Shown piece after piece: positions 1-9,908 of a stretch of DNA of 64,000 nt; within the stretch, counting starts at the first letter, position 1; every line of letters starts with the position of its first letter. This stretch comes from Yersinia aleksiciae. GTDB lineage: Bacteria; Pseudomonadota; Gammaproteobacteria; Enterobacterales; Enterobacteriaceae. Where the stretch lies: positions 3,078,073 through 3,142,072 of the forward strand of contig NZ_CP011975.1 of assembly GCF_001047675.1 (NCBI RefSeq), written 5' to 3'. The notes beneath the pieces were generated by a model that was not told where the DNA came from, did not search any database, and was given only the letters and a program-made list of their open reading frames with translations. Position numbers and translations under genes: made by a program.

Positions 1-173
1 TCTACCTCAGCCCTTACCACGTTGTGGCAGTAGAGATGTTTGCCAAAGCGTTCTATCCGGATTTATTTGCTGATGTCTGTCCACAGCAAACATTCCAACA
101 ACTCTATCAACAATTTTTACCGCTACCTTTCTCAGGGATTTATTGGAGTCAGTTCAAATATGGAAATAATTAA
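1..173 (+). CDS. Iron/siderophore ABC transporter substrate-binding protein, C-terminal end (partial)
   Basis: An open frame enters from the left edge (first full codon at base 3) and stops with TAA at 171-173, giving about 56 residues that begin YLSPYHVVAVEMFAKAFYP and end QFKYGNN. The text SPYHVVAVEMFAKAFYPDLF resembles the last helices of periplasmic FecB/BtuF-type binding proteins that deliver ferric siderophore to an inner-membrane ABC importer. The stop lies 14 bases inside the next gene, a siderophore receptor, so the two are probably co-translated. Only the tail is visible, so the substrate cannot be named. Confidence 0.65.
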   Translation, partial: YLSPYHVVAVEMFAKAFYPDLFADVCPQQTFQQLYQQFLPLPFSGIYWSQFKYGNN

Positions 174-2301
174 GTGTCAGCGTTGGTACTGGTGCGGCTT
201 GCCGCTGCTGGCGATGGGGTCGGTCGCCCAATCAGCAGACAATCGTACCGAAGACAAAAAGATCGAAAATAGAACCAAAATAGTAGTGATTGGTCAGCAA
301 AGTGAAGCTGAGACACAAAGTTACCAGCCGACAACCAGTGTCACCGGGACTCGCACCGAGAGCAATTTGTTGAATGTACCGCAGGCGGTCAGTGTCGTGC
401 CACGGCAGGTACTGCGTGATCAAGCCGCAAGAAACATTGATGAGGCGCTATATAACGTTAGTGGCATTACCCAGACGAATACCTTGGGTGGCACGCAAGA
501 TGCCGTTATGAAGCGCGGATTTGGCGATAACCGTGATGGTTCAATCCTGCGTGATGGTGTGCGTTCGGTACTCGCACGTAATTTCACCCCGACAACTGAG
601 CGGGTCGAGGTACTTAAAGGCCCGGCATCAATGTTTTATGGCATGGGGGAGCCGGGTGGCGTCATCAATATGATCACTAAGAAGCCACAGTTGATGCAGC
701 AAGCGCACATTGAAGGTTGGGGGCGCAGTTTTAACGGGGGTGGGGGCCAGTTGGATCTCACCGGCCCATTAGGCCAATCCGGTTTCGCTTATCGGATGAT
801 TGTGGATCACGATGAAACAGATTACTGGCGTAACTTTGGTCGCCATCGTCAAACCGTTGTCGCACCCTCGATAATGTGGTTTGGTGAAACGACTACCGTC
901 CGTGTCGCTTACGAACGTATGGAATATCTCACCCCCTTTGATCGCGGCACCATTATTGATAGCCGCACGGGTAAACCAGTCGATACCCCATGCCATCGCC
1001 GATTTGACGAGATCTATAACGCGACTCGGGGTGATCAGGACAATATCACCCTGCAAGTTGATCAGGTGCTAAATGATCATTGGAAAAGCACACTGACATA
1101 CGCGTATGGCCGTAACCGCTACAGTGATAATCAAGCGCGGGCTTTATCGCTCAATCCGATGACTGGAGTGTTGACTCGACAAGCCGATGCGACAGCCAGT
1201 GCAGTCAGCCAGGCTCAAGCGGTGCAAATGACACTGAATGGCGATCTGGATTTAGGAGGGATGGGCCATCAGATGCTATTTGGCTTCGACTACGAAGATA
1301 ACCGTACCTACCGTGGCGATATGATCCGTGACAAAAAGAACGCGGATTTTGATATTTATCATCCGGTGTACGGTTTGATGCCAGTCTCGACGAAGGTCAG
1401 TGCTAAAAACAGCGATCACCGCAGAAACTTAAAAAGTTATGGTTGGTTTATGCAGGACGCTATTGAGCTGACCGATAAATGGATTGTACTGGCAGGTTTA
1501 CGTTACGATCATTTTGATGTTTTCTCCGGTAAAGGACGGCCCTTTATCACCAATACCGAGAGTGCTGGCAGTAAATTGATCCCACGCACCGGTGTGGTCT
1601 ACAAGTTAACGCCAGAAATCTCTTTTTATGGTAGTTACAGTGAATCTTTCAAGCCTAATTCGTCTATTGCTAAACAGATAAGTTCATTGCCACCAGAGCA
1701 GGGACAATCTTGGGAAATCGGTAGCAAAGTTGAATTACTTAATGGTGTGACCGGTACTCTGGCGCTATTTGATATCGCCAAACGCAATGTTATGGTCAAT
1801 GAGTTAATTGATGGTGAAACAGTTACTCGCACCGCTGGACGTGTGCGTTCACAAGGTATTGAGTTAGATGTCGCGGGGCAATTGACCGATAATCTAAGCG
1901 CCATTGCCACTTATGCTTATATTGGGGCCAGAGTAACGGAAGACCCTAATAATAAAGGTAATCAGATGACGAATGTCGCCCGTAATAGTGCGTCTTTATT
2001 TCTGACCCAGACATTAGGCTCTACCGGTTGGCAGAGCGGCGATGAAATGCGAATTGGTGCGGGTGCTCGCTATGTCGGGCGGCGAGCGGGTGACGCAGCA
2101 AACCGTTTTACCCTAGATGATTACACCGTGGCTGATGCTTTTATTTCATATTCATTACTGGTTAATCATTATCGAGTGAAATGGCAGTTAAACGTGAAAA
2201 ACCTGTTTGACAAAACGTATTATCCTTCAAGCGGTGGTAATTTGCGGGTTGCTGTTGGTGAGCCTCGACAGTTTGTTCTACGTGCCAGTATCGATTTCTG
2301 A
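160..2301 (+). CDS. TonB-dependent siderophore receptor
   Basis: Outer-membrane receptor for a ferric siderophore, powered by TonB-ExbBD. From the ATG at 160 it is 713 aa: a signal peptide of about 25 residues, a TonB-box-like segment (KIVVIG, residues 40-45), a plug domain with LNVPQAVSVVPRQVLRDQ and GVINMITKKP, then a 22-strand barrel ending in LNVKNLFDKTYY and a terminal Phe. I chose 160 over an upstream in-frame ATG at 40 because it gives a direct signal peptide and a TGGAG site sits about 12 bases before it. It overlaps the preceding ABC binding-protein gene by 14 bases, which indicates a siderophore uptake operon. The family resembles FhuE/FpvA/FcuA-type receptors; the ligand is unknown. 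A weak stem (2313-2320 with 2336-2343) follows. Confidence 0.93.
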   Translation: MEIIKCQRWYWCGLPLLAMGSVAQSADNRTEDKKIENRTKIVVIGQQSEAETQSYQPTTSVTGTRTESNLLNVPQAVSVVPRQVLRDQAARNIDEALYNVSGITQTNTLGGTQDAVMKRGFGDNRDGSILRDGVRSVLARNFTPTTERVEVLKGPASMFYGMGEPGGVINMITKKPQLMQQAHIEGWGRSFNGGGGQLDLTGPLGQSGFAYRMIVDHDETDYWRNFGRHRQTVVAPSIMWFGETTTVRVAYERMEYLTPFDRGTIIDSRTGKPVDTPCHRRFDEIYNATRGDQDNITLQVDQVLNDHWKSTLTYAYGRNRYSDNQARALSLNPMTGVLTRQADATASAVSQAQAVQMTLNGDLDLGGMGHQMLFGFDYEDNRTYRGDMIRDKKNADFDIYHPVYGLMPVSTKVSAKNSDHRRNLKSYGWFMQDAIELTDKWIVLAGLRYDHFDVFSGKGRPFITNTESAGSKLIPRTGVVYKLTPEISFYGSYSESFKPNSSIAKQISSLPPEQGQSWEIGSKVELLNGVTGTLALFDIAKRNVMVNELIDGETVTRTAGRVRSQGIELDVAGQLTDNLSAIATYAYIGARVTEDPNNKGNQMTNVARNSASLFLTQTLGSTGWQSGDEMRIGAGARYVGRRAGDAANRFTLDDYTVADAFISYSLLVNHYRVKWQLNVKNLFDKTYYPSSGGNLRVAVGEPRQFVLRASIDF

Positions 2302-2369
2302 TTATGCTCATCACCCGATAGGGATTAACCCGCTTTATCGGGTTGGTGTGCAATATTACCTCCATTTTG

Positions 2370-2409
2370 TGTATCGTTAATTTTACATGCCTGTAAAGTT
2401 TGCACTACT
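2370..2409 (+). promoter_or_regulatory. Putative TyrR boxes upstream of aroL
   Basis: TGTATC-N6-TTTACA at 2370-2387 matches the TyrR box (TGTAAA-N6-TTTACA) in 10 of 12 defined positions. A second, weaker half-box starts with TGTAAA at 2392, 22 bases (two helical turns) downstream, and runs into the -35 region of the promoter. A strong box paired with a weak one is the arrangement known for TyrR-repressed genes, and aroL is TyrR-regulated in E. coli. Binding is inferred. Confidence 0.55.
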
Positions 2410-2427
2410 CTCAATTATCGGTATGAT
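2400..2427 (+). promoter_or_regulatory. Probable aroL promoter
   Basis: TTGCAC (2400-2405), a 16-base spacer and TATGAT (2422-2427) form a good sigma-70 promoter about 115 bases before the aroL start. The weak TyrR half-box overlaps the -35 hexamer, consistent with repression. Confidence 0.5.
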
Positions 2428-2543
2428 TTGCATCTACAGCATATAGCTGAGTGTTAATCTAATTTCGTCGGTTAACAATAGCGGCCAGTTTTTTGATATC
2501 GAGAATTTATCCTCAGAAGTTGATGCGAAAGGATTTTCAAGTA

Positions 2544-3068
2544 ATGACACAAACTATCTTCATGGTTGGTGCGCGTGGTGCAGGTAAGACAACAGTAGGG
2601 AAGGCGTTGGCAGAGGCATTGGGGTATCGTTTTATTGATACAGATCTGTTTATGCAGCAAACCTTACAGATGAGTGTTGCCGAAGTTGTCGCTCGCGAGG
2701 GTTGGGATGGCTTTCGTTTGCGAGAAAGTATGGCTTTGCAGACTGTCACTGCCCCTAAAACGGTGGTTGCTACCGGTGGTGGTGCGGTATTGACGCCTAA
2801 AAATCGCACATTTATGCGCAATCACGGCGTGGTTATTTACCTGCGTGCATCGGCCAATGTGCTGGCCGAGCGGTTAACCGAAGATCCAGAAGATGCTCAA
2901 CGACCAAGCCTCACGGGTAAACCGATCGTTGAGGAAATGCTGGATGTATTAGCCAGCCGGGAAGCGCTCTATCAGGAAGTCGCCCATCATGTGCTGGATG
3001 CAACTCAGCAACCACAAGAAGTTGTCGAACATATTGTCCAGATTTTAGCGGATGAAACAGTGAAGTAG
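2544..3068 (+). CDS. aroL: Shikimate kinase II
   Basis: Phosphorylates shikimate to shikimate-3-phosphate with ATP in the common aromatic amino acid pathway. The 174-aa protein begins [17 protein letters not shown], with the P-loop GARGAGKT at residues 9-16, the shikimate-binding DTD/GFR...RE region (FIDTDLF, GFRLRES) and the ATGGGAVL loop, and it matches E. coli AroL in length and sequence. The start at 2544 is preceded by AAAGGA; the frame is open further upstream to 2493 but that extension has no family support. It is monocistronic, with its own promoter and TyrR-type sites. AroL rather than AroK is indicated by sequence and TyrR-type control. Confidence 0.95.
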   Translation: MTQTIFMVGARGAGKTTVGKALAEALGYRFIDTDLFMQQTLQMSVAEVVAREGWDGFRLRESMALQTVTAPKTVVATGGGAVLTPKNRTFMRNHGVVIYLRASANVLAERLTEDPEDAQRPSLTGKPIVEEMLDVLASREALYQEVAHHVLDATQQPQEVVEHIVQILADETVK

Positions 3069-3225
3069 TGGGGGGCAGTTAGAGTAATTTGTAATATGAA
3101 TAATTAGCCCATCTGATTGCCTGATAATTATACGAAGCGTACAATCATCACCTACGTAATCATTTCAACGTAAATCATTTATGTTGATTAATGCCACTCA
3201 AGGCAAGGCCAATCAAGGCGGGCCG

Positions 3226-3342
3226 ATGAAAACCTTCAAATTATTTATCCATCAACACACCAATTTTATGCCTGCATTCTGGTCAATATTGATTGTGGTC
3301 TTTGAAACCTCGCTGGCGCTGTATATTTTACGAAACCTCTGA
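3226..3342 (+). CDS. Possible small single-span membrane protein, 38 aa
   Basis: A short frame between aroL and ppnP encodes 38 residues beginning MKTFKLFIHQHTNFM, followed by one strongly hydrophobic stretch (PAFWSILIVVFETSLALYIL) and a basic end (RNL). AAGGCGGG lies just upstream as a possible ribosome site. An in-frame ATG at 3181 would give 53 residues but has no ribosome site. In E. coli this interval holds yaiA and aroM, neither of which is recognisable here. I know of no family; the case rests on membrane-like composition and a plausible start. Confidence 0.35.
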   Translation: MKTFKLFIHQHTNFMPAFWSILIVVFETSLALYILRNL

Positions 3343-3590
3343 TGCCATTCTCTTTTTCTAAAAATACGCACTTACTTAAGCTGTAAATCATTTGCGGTTG
3401 CTTTGTTTAAGTCAAATAACCGCTTTCCTCTGGGATAAAAATAAAATCTAGCACCAATTCGTGCGTTTTCTCCGCAACCTTGGTTGTGAATCCGGTAATG
3501 ATCCCATTTCGTCATAATAATCAGTGACAGAGCGTTTATAGAGACTCTAATATGAAAGCTCAATTCTGATTAAGACGCGGGTGCAAAACT

Positions 3591-3878
3591 ATGCTGAAAT
3601 TTAATGAGTATTTTACCGGGAAAGTGAAATCTATTGGTTTTGACAGTGACAGCATTGGACCAGCTAGCGTTGGGGTGATGGAAAAGGGTGAATACACCTT
3701 CAGTACAGCTAAACCGGAAGAGATGACGGTCATTACTGGCAGCTTAAAGGTACTGATTCCAGGTTCGTCAGGTTGGGAAGTCTTCAAACCAGGTGAAACC
3801 TTCTATATCCCAGGGGAAAGTGAATTTAACCTGCAAGTTGCTGAAGCATCATCGTATCTGTGCAAATATTTGAGCTAA
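3591..3878 (+). CDS. ppnP: Pyrimidine/purine nucleoside phosphorylase PpnP
   Basis: Phosphorolyses nucleosides to free base and ribose-1-phosphate. The 95-aa cupin-fold protein (formerly YaiE) matches E. coli along its whole length: [37 protein letters not shown] and the C-terminal [17 protein letters not shown] single jelly-roll domain fills it. No strong ribosome site precedes the ATG at 3591, but no other start fits the family. It is transcribed toward rdgC, with a shared stem-loop between them. Confidence 0.92.
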   Translation: MLKFNEYFTGKVKSIGFDSDSIGPASVGVMEKGEYTFSTAKPEEMTVITGSLKVLIPGSSGWEVFKPGETFYIPGESEFNLQVAEASSYLCKYLS

Positions 3879-3904
3879 TTTACTTTTAATTTAGCGAATA
3901 TTTC

Positions 3905-3929
3905 TGCCCTCTCCATGCCAGAGAGGGCA
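3905..3929. terminator. Bidirectional terminator between ppnP and rdgC
   Basis: TGCCCTCTC (3905-3913) and GAGAGGGCA (3921-3929) form a perfect 9-bp stem with a 7-base loop. The stem extends through GAATAT/ATATTC with a 2-base bulge. AT-rich sequence lies on both sides, and convergent genes flank it. Confidence 0.7.
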
Positions 3930-3958
3930 ATATTCATCCTACTAGAGTTACAGCAGTA

Positions 3959-4870
3959 TTAGCGCTGCGCCTCACCACCCAAAGCTTCAATGAGATTTTT
4001 AATCAAGGCGGCCAGTTCACTGGTCATCAGAATAAAATCGGCATCGAAACGCTGAGCAAAATCTTCCCGATCAATATCATCGTTCTGCTCGCGTAAGGTA
4101 TCAGCGAATTTCAGACGCTTCAGTGATCCATCATCGGACAGCACCAACTGAACACGCTCTTGCCAATCCAGTGCCAGCTTTGTCACCAGCTTGCCAGCTT
4201 CAATATGCACCGCGATTTCATCACTGAACAGATCCTGTTTCTTGCAACGGATCACGCCGCCATCTTCCAGAATGGCTTTCAGTTCAGCCTCATCCATCAG
4301 TGTAAAACCAGCAGGTAATTCTTTACTACGCACCCACTCAGTTAGTGTCAGCTCAATCGGGTTTTCCAATGTCAGCGGCACTACCGGTAAGGAACCCAGA
4401 CTTTTTCGCAGCAACGCTAAGGTGTCTTCAGCCCGTTTAGCACTGGCCGCATCAACCATAATCAGATCATTGACCGTATCAATCCACAGGAAGGTTTGGT
4501 TAAATCGACTGAATGCTCGTGGCAATAAACTGTGCAGAACTTCATCTTTTAATGAATCTTTTTCAGTTTTTTTCAGTTTGCGATGTTGTTCACCTTCCAG
4601 ACGTTCAATTTTGGCTTGTAACTCTTGCTTAATCACCGGAGATGGCAAGATTTTCTCTTCTTTACGCGCACAAATCACGATCTGACCATTAACCGTATGC
4701 GTTAAGGCATCGCTGTGTGAACCCATCGGTGATACCCAACCAGTTTTTGCCATATCCTGGCTGCCACAGGGGGTGAAACTGAGGGCGCTTAACTGTTTCT
4801 CCATTTCATCCGCAGATAGCGAGACTTCCCGGCTCAAACGGTAAACCATTAAATTCTTAAACCACAGCAT
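3959..4870 (-). CDS. rdgC: Recombination-associated protein RdgC
   Basis: A ring-shaped dimeric DNA-binding protein that coats duplex DNA and limits RecA activity; it is associated with the nucleoid. At 303 aa it has exactly the E. coli length and is nearly colinear with it: [15 protein letters not shown] at the start, [57 protein letters not shown], and the ending [15 protein letters not shown]. It is divergent from mak, as in E. coli. Confidence 0.96.
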   Translation of the reverse strand: MLWFKNLMVYRLSREVSLSADEMEKQLSALSFTPCGSQDMAKTGWVSPMGSHSDALTHTVNGQIVICARKEEKILPSPVIKQELQAKIERLEGEQHRKLKKTEKDSLKDEVLHSLLPRAFSRFNQTFLWIDTVNDLIMVDAASAKRAEDTLALLRKSLGSLPVVPLTLENPIELTLTEWVRSKELPAGFTLMDEAELKAILEDGGVIRCKKQDLFSDEIAVHIEAGKLVTKLALDWQERVQLVLSDDGSLKRLKFADTLREQNDDIDREDFAQRFDADFILMTSELAALIKNLIEALGGEAQR

Positions 4871-5189
4871 AGTAATATCCCTGGCTCGGGCGCGCCTGGA
4901 GCGCGCGAGTTAATCAAACGCAGGGCGGCATGATAACGAATTGATCCCTTGACCCCTAGTAAAGAATAAGAAAAAAGCGCGCCAGCCAATCATTTTCTGA
5001 ATGCAATTTTCACCCGATGGGATTTAAACACGACAGAATGCAAAATTACGGGTAACAAAGATTGTGTCACCGCGATGCATTGTCCACACTGAAAAGATAA
5101 GATTTATATTATCGTCATTGCCTTGGCACATCGGGGCATATTTATCGCTCGCAATACAACGAATAATTCCGTCAATGAGGTGGAGCGCT
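4871..5189. other. Divergent intergenic region, rdgC / mak
   Basis: These 319 bases must hold the promoters of rdgC (minus) and mak (plus). A GC-rich self-complementary patch near 4887-4911 (GCGCGCC...GCGCGC) lies just ahead of rdgC. I see no gene and no recognisable operator. Confidence 0.4.
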
Positions 5190-6107
5190 ATGCGCATTGG
5201 TATCGATCTGGGTGGCACCAAAATAGAGGTCATTGCATTGAGCAATGATGGGCTGGAACTTTTCCGGAAGCGGGTTGATACCCCACGCCATGATTATCAA
5301 AAAACGTTGCAGGCGATTGCAGCTTTAGTTGCTGACGCCGAGCAGGCTATAGGTGAGCGGGGCAGTGTCGGGGTGGGAATTCCGGGCACACTCTCTCCTT
5401 TTACCGGCAAAGTCAAAAATGCCAATTCGGTATGGCTGAATGGTCAGTTTGTTGATAAAGATCTGTCAGATCTCATCTCGCGTCCGGTGCGTCTGGCAAA
5501 TGATGCTAATTGTTTGGCTGTTTCTGAAGCCACTGATGGCGCCGGTGCGGGGAAGCATCTGGTATTTGCTGCCATTATTGGCACGGGTTGTGGGTCAGGT
5601 ATTGCTATTGATGGACGGGTCCATGCGGGCGGCAATGGCATCGCCGGTGAGTGGGGTCATAATCCTTTGCCGTGGCAGAATGACGAAGAACGCCAATATC
5701 AGCAGGAGGTTGCTTGTTATTGCGGCAAAAAAGGCTGTATTGAGACGTTTGTCTCCGGCACAGGTTTTGCCACTGATTACTTTCGTCTGAGTGGAAAACC
5801 ACTTAAAGGCCATGAGATCATTACGTTGGTTGAGCAGGGGGATGCGCTAGCCGAACAGGCCATGAGCAATTATGAGCAACGTTTTGCCAAGTCATTGGCT
5901 CATGTCATTAACCTGTTTGACCCCGATGTCGTGGTCTTGGGCGGAGGAATGAGTAATATCGATCGCCTCTATAAAACATTGCCTGCGTTAATCAGCCCTT
6001 GGGTATTTGGTGGAGAGTGTGAAACCCCAATTCGCAAGGCAGTGCACGGAGATTCGAGTGGGGTGCGTGGCGCTGCTTGGTTGTGGCCAACCGCCCTTCG
6101 CCCTTGA
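5190..6107 (+). CDS. mak: Fructokinase / manno(fructo)kinase, ROK family
   Basis: Phosphorylates fructose (and mannose more weakly) at the 6-position with ATP. The 305-aa protein starts [17 protein letters not shown], the ROK ATP-binding phosphate-1 motif. It has [28 protein letters not shown] with the catalytic loop region, and the zinc-binding [10 protein letters not shown] signature. It ends [14 protein letters not shown] as in E. coli YajF/Mak (302 aa). The ATG at 5190 follows GGTGGAG; the frame continues to 5064 upstream without family support. Confidence 0.94.
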   Translation: MRIGIDLGGTKIEVIALSNDGLELFRKRVDTPRHDYQKTLQAIAALVADAEQAIGERGSVGVGIPGTLSPFTGKVKNANSVWLNGQFVDKDLSDLISRPVRLANDANCLAVSEATDGAGAGKHLVFAAIIGTGCGSGIAIDGRVHAGGNGIAGEWGHNPLPWQNDEERQYQQEVACYCGKKGCIETFVSGTGFATDYFRLSGKPLKGHEIITLVEQGDALAEQAMSNYEQRFAKSLAHVINLFDPDVVVLGGGMSNIDRLYKTLPALISPWVFGGECETPIRKAVHGDSSGVRGAAWLWPTALRP

Positions 6108-6117
6108 CGCCACAGCG

Positions 6118-6214
6118 TTGTTAGCGACGCTCGCGCACCCGAATCACTGACTTGAGTCAGCTCATCGGGACTTGTTCGCTTGCTGCCTAGCTGTAACGCC
6201 AATGGCTCGGGGTA
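6118..6214. repeat. Partial YPAL-like palindromic repeat
   Basis: The core ACCCGAATCACTGA...GTCAGCTCATCGGGA and the following GCTTGCTGCCTAGCTGTAACGCC closely match the complete element at 24430-24557. The tataCCC end is missing on the left, and only a degraded GGGGTA end remains on the right. The element sits in the 3' gap between the convergent genes mak and sbcC and can form a hairpin with CTGACT/AGTCAG arms. Confidence 0.65.
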
Positions 6215-6218
6215 AAAC

Positions 6219-9200
6219 TCAGTCTGGATTGACGCGGAAGATATTATCTAAACGACTGACACCCAGTCCGTTGACTTTCTTCACTTTTATTTGCACCGGA
6301 ATTCGGTCTTTCATCGCCTCAACATGGCTGATGACACCTATAGTTTTACCCGACGCATTCAGGCTATCAAGTGCATCCAGCGCGGTATCCAGTGTTTCCG
6401 CATCCAGCGTGCCGAAGCCCTCATCGAGGAACAGTGAGTCAATGCTGGTTTTATGACTGACCAGATCCGACAGTGCGAGTGCCAGCGCCAGACTAACCAG
6501 AAAACTTTCACCTCCTGATAGTGTACGGGTATCGCGTATGGCATCGGCTTGCCATGTATCCACCACTTGCAGCTCCAGTGCATCACTGGTTTTGCGCTGC
6601 AACAGATAGCGGCCATGCAAGCGACTGAGTTGGTTATTGGCTAAATAGACCAGATGATCGAGTGTCAGCCCTTGGGCAAATTTGCGGAATTTATCACCTT
6701 CTTTGGAGCCAATTAACTGATTGAGATAGCTCCAGTCATCATATTGCTGCTGGCTACGTTCAATTTGTTCAAACAGTGCGTGTTGGTTGTTACGGCGAGC
6801 TACGTCACTTTCGAGCTGATTGCGTAGTTCACCTTGGCGTAAGGTATTGGTTTTCAGCTGTGCTAAGAGTTGTTCCGATTGCAACTGTAACACTGCCAAT
6901 TCAGATGTCCGATCGACACCCGATGGGCACTGTTGTAAATGTTGTTCCAGCGCTTCGTTGGTTTGCTGCTGACGGATATGGATTTGTTGTTGCCGCTCGT
7001 TCAATTGCAGTTGCAATTGCTGCAAATGTTGCCTCTCTTCTTCACTCAGCAAGGCTGCAGTCAGTGCCGCTTCATCTGTGAACTCACTAATCTCCAGTGC
7101 CTGTTGCAACTCAGCTTGAGCTGCTGCCACACGCTGCTGATTATGCAGGTATTGCTGCTCTAACCCCTCCAATTCACCGGATAATCGGCTGAGCTGGGAT
7201 TGAGCCAGTTGCAGGGCTTCTGCGGCGTTTTGCTGTACCAGATCCACCTGCTGCTGTTGCAGACGTAATAACTGGCGCGCTTCACTAACACGACTGTCGC
7301 CAAACAGTTCATGGCGCTGCTGATGGTACTGTTGGAGTAGGGTTTCGGTCTGTTGATGCTGCTGAGTCAGCTCAGTTAATTGATCAACGTACGCTTGCAA
7401 ATGGCGGCGCTCATCTTCAATCCGCGTCTCCAGTGCTTTTTGCTCCAGCACCCGTTGTTGCTGCTCTTGCTGGTACTGCTGCCAGCGTTGGCTCTCTTCT
7501 TCCCGCTGTGTCAGCCAACTCTGTTGTTGGTCTGTTCCAGGGGTTGAGAGTGATAATTCAGCCAGCGCATTGTGGAAGCCCTGACGCATCAGTGCTAACT
7601 CATCCTGCTGGCGTTGATGTTGCGCTAATAACGTCTGGTGGGATTGCTGGGTATCTTGTTGACGCTGCGTGATTAATGCCAACTGTTGCAGATGTTTTTG
7701 CTGCTGCTGTTCAGCTTGAGCCAGAACATCCTTCGCTTGCTGATGTTGCTGATTTAAACGCTCATATTCGGCCAGTTGTTGTTGGCAGTTTTGTTCTAAC
7801 TGTTCCTGCTGTTCTAACCAAGTCGCTAAAGCTGCAGGTTCATTCAAGGCGAATGTCAGTGCCAGTGGTTGTGCCAGTTTTTGCCAAAGCTTTTTATAAT
7901 CAGCCAATTGCTGGCTGTTTTGTTGTACTTCTTGCTCCAAACGTTGCTGCTGTTGCTGCACACTCTCTACCTGAGTGCGCAACTCCGTTCCGGCGGCGAA
8001 GAGTTGATCGACTTGAAGGCGCAGTTCTTCAACACGTTTAGCCGTTTCTGAGGGTTGTACCGCCTGATACTCAGTAACGGCCGGATGATCCAACGCCCCA
8101 CATAATGGGCAGGCTTTTCCCGATTGCAGTTTGGCCCTTTCCGCCTCTAATCCGGCTATCTGTTTTTCGCGCTCCCACAAGCTTTCCAGATCTGTCAGAT
8201 GCTGTTTTTGCTGTTTATACAACTGACGTTTTTCTGCCAACTGCTGCTCAAGCAGTTTTAGCTGTTGCTGCTGGCTAACGAATTGCTGTTGTTGCTTATC
8301 GAGCAGTGACTGGACTTGTTGTGCCAAAGGCGATAGTGCAGCTAATTGTTGCCGTGTGGCCCGCTGTTGCTGGAGTTCGCCCCATTGTTGGCGTAGCTGT
8401 GCTGAAGGCTGCTGTTGCTCAAGCGCTAATAATTGCTGCTGGAGGCTACCCGCCTGCGAAGTGGCTTGTATCAATGTTGCTTGCTGTTGTTTGTCTTGCT
8501 CATTCAGCGTAGTAATTTGTTGTTGTAACGTATTGAGCAGCGTGACCTGTTGTTGTAGCTGCTGTTCGCTCTCAACTGACTGCTGTTGCAGTATATGCAG
8601 TTGGCGGAACTGTTCACGCCATAACGGCAGGTTCTTTTCCCAGTGCTGATGATGGGGATGCTGGCGCGCATATTCAGCCAATTGTTGTAGGCGCTGATGA
8701 GTTTGTAGCCGTTGCTGCTCATTGAGTGCAAGCTGTTGTCTCTCTTGCTGTTCTTTGCCCTGTAACTGTTGTAACTGCGTAGCAAGTTGCGCCAACGTGT
8801 GCTGCTGCTGCGCAATCGTGTTATCCAGCGGGACGACTTTTTGTTCGATCAGCGTTTCTTGTTCATGCTGTTTCACCGCCTGCTGCTGGCGAGCCAAATT
8901 AGCTTGCTCCAACGCTTCAGCCAGTGGTGTCAGTTGAGTCTGAAGTTGCTGCTGCTGTTGGGTCAGTGTGGTGATACGCAATTGTATCTGCTGCAAGTCT
9001 TGTCGACTGCGTGAGCATTCCCGCAGCAAGGGACGCAGTTTTTCAGCAGGTTCACTTCGGGCTAGTCGCTGCAATTCCGGCTGAGCTTGCTCGAATGCTT
9101 GCTCAATCAGTTTTTGTTGCTGCTGATATTCCAGCGCACTCTTTTGCTGCTGCTGCCAATGGGTTAGCCAGCTTATTTGCTGCGGATTCACCGATTGTTC

Positions 9201-9908
9201 TGCGGCAAGTTGCTTCTCTTGTTGGCTAAGTTCATCTATTTGTTGCGATAGAGCTGACCGCTGCTCTTCATTTAGTAACTCAATGCCGCTTGCCCTCTGG
9301 TGTAAGGCGTCCAGATCGGTTTTGGCCTGCTTGTGTTGTTCAAAAACATGTTCAGATAGCCGCCCATAGATGTCAGTACCCGTTAACTCTTCCAATAACT
9401 CAGCACGATCATTGGCGTCGGCATTGAGGAATGCGGCAAATTGCCCCTGTGACAACATCATGGATTTGGTAAAACGGCCAAAATCCAGCCCGGTTATCTC
9501 AGCAACCATATCGAGCTTATCACGCACTTTATCGGCCAGAATCTTGCCGCTTTCGCAAAGCGCTAACTCAACTTTAGGCGCTTGCAGATTTCCTTCGGGG
9601 CTGTTTTTAGCGCGACGTTGACTCCAAAATGCGCGATAGCGGGTGTCTTTCACCTCAAATTCAACTTCGGCCAGCGACTCGGCGGTATGACGTGTCATCA
9701 ACTCATTGTGGCTCGGCGTGACATTTAGGCGCGGCGTTTGGTGGTACAGCGCAAGGCAAATCGCATCCAGTAGCGTGGTTTTCCCCGCGCCAGTGGGGCC
9801 GGTGATGGCGAATAAGCCGTTGCTGGCGAATGGCTCAGCAGTGAAATCTATCTTCCACTCCCCTTGTAGGGAGTTAATGTTTTTTAGGCGCAGGCTTAAA
9901 ATTCTCAT
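6219..9908 (-). CDS. sbcC: Nuclease SbcCD subunit C (SMC-like ATPase)
   Basis: The ATPase subunit of the SbcCD (Rad50/Mre11-type) complex, which cleaves hairpins and protein-blocked DNA ends. Visible parts are the Walker [10 protein letters not shown] (residues 37-45), a zinc hook Cys600-Pro-Leu-Cys603 at mid-protein, the ABC signature LSGGE (1130-1134) and Walker B SLFLDE (1158-1163). The two coiled-coil arms between head and hook are extremely rich in glutamine, with many runs of three to six Q. At 1229 aa it is about 180 residues longer than the E. coli protein (1048 aa, from memory). Its start overlaps the sbcD stop by 4 bases (ATGA), so the two are translationally coupled. The hydrolysis and hook motifs are all intact. 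Confidence 0.95.
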   Translation of the reverse strand: MRILSLRLKNINSLQGEWKIDFTAEPFASNGLFAITGPTGAGKTTLLDAICLALYHQTPRLNVTPSHNELMTRHTAESLAEVEFEVKDTRYRAFWSQRRAKNSPEGNLQAPKVELALCESGKILADKVRDKLDMVAEITGLDFGRFTKSMMLSQGQFAAFLNADANDRAELLEELTGTDIYGRLSEHVFEQHKQAKTDLDALHQRASGIELLNEEQRSALSQQIDELSQQEKQLAAEQSVNPQQISWLTHWQQQQKSALEYQQQQKLIEQAFEQAQPELQRLARSEPAEKLRPLLRECSRSRQDLQQIQLRITTLTQQQQQLQTQLTPLAEALEQANLARQQQAVKQHEQETLIEQKVVPLDNTIAQQQHTLAQLATQLQQLQGKEQQERQQLALNEQQRLQTHQRLQQLAEYARQHPHHQHWEKNLPLWREQFRQLHILQQQSVESEQQLQQQVTLLNTLQQQITTLNEQDKQQQATLIQATSQAGSLQQQLLALEQQQPSAQLRQQWGELQQQRATRQQLAALSPLAQQVQSLLDKQQQQFVSQQQQLKLLEQQLAEKRQLYKQQKQHLTDLESLWEREKQIAGLEAERAKLQSGKACPLCGALDHPAVTEYQAVQPSETAKRVEELRLQVDQLFAAGTELRTQVESVQQQQQRLEQEVQQNSQQLADYKKLWQKLAQPLALTFALNEPAALATWLEQQEQLEQNCQQQLAEYERLNQQHQQAKDVLAQAEQQQQKHLQQLALITQRQQDTQQSHQTLLAQHQRQQDELALMRQGFHNALAELSLSTPGTDQQQSWLTQREEESQRWQQYQQEQQQRVLEQKALETRIEDERRHLQAYVDQLTELTQQHQQTETLLQQYHQQRHELFGDSRVSEARQLLRLQQQQVDLVQQNAAEALQLAQSQLSRLSGELEGLEQQYLHNQQRVAAAQAELQQALEISEFTDEAALTAALLSEEERQHLQQLQLQLNERQQQIHIRQQQTNEALEQHLQQCPSGVDRTSELAVLQLQSEQLLAQLKTNTLRQGELRNQLESDVARRNNQHALFEQIERSQQQYDDWSYLNQLIGSKEGDKFRKFAQGLTLDHLVYLANNQLSRLHGRYLLQRKTSDALELQVVDTWQADAIRDTRTLSGGESFLVSLALALALSDLVSHKTSIDSLFLDEGFGTLDAETLDTALDALDSLNASGKTIGVISHVEAMKDRIPVQIKVKKVNGLGVSRLDNIFRVNPD

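Noticed and set aside
40..159. N-terminal extension of the siderophore receptor from the ATG at 40
   Set aside because: It would place a signal peptide about 40 residues inside the protein and overlaps the end of the upstream ABC binding-protein frame.
2382..2397. TTTACA-TGCC-TGTAAA palindrome before aroL
   Set aside because: Its half-sites are in the reverse order and spacing for a TyrR box; the true box reads across it from 2370, so I did not count it separately.
4191..4685. 164-codon open frame antisense to rdgC
   Set aside because: It is a shadow of the strongly conserved rdgC gene, with Ser/Arg-rich random composition and no ribosome site.
6776..9229. Many open frames on the plus strand opposite sbcC, rich in Cys, Ser or Val/Ala
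   Set aside because: They arise from the repeated CAG/TTG codons of the glutamine-rich arms read in reverse; none has a start site or family match.
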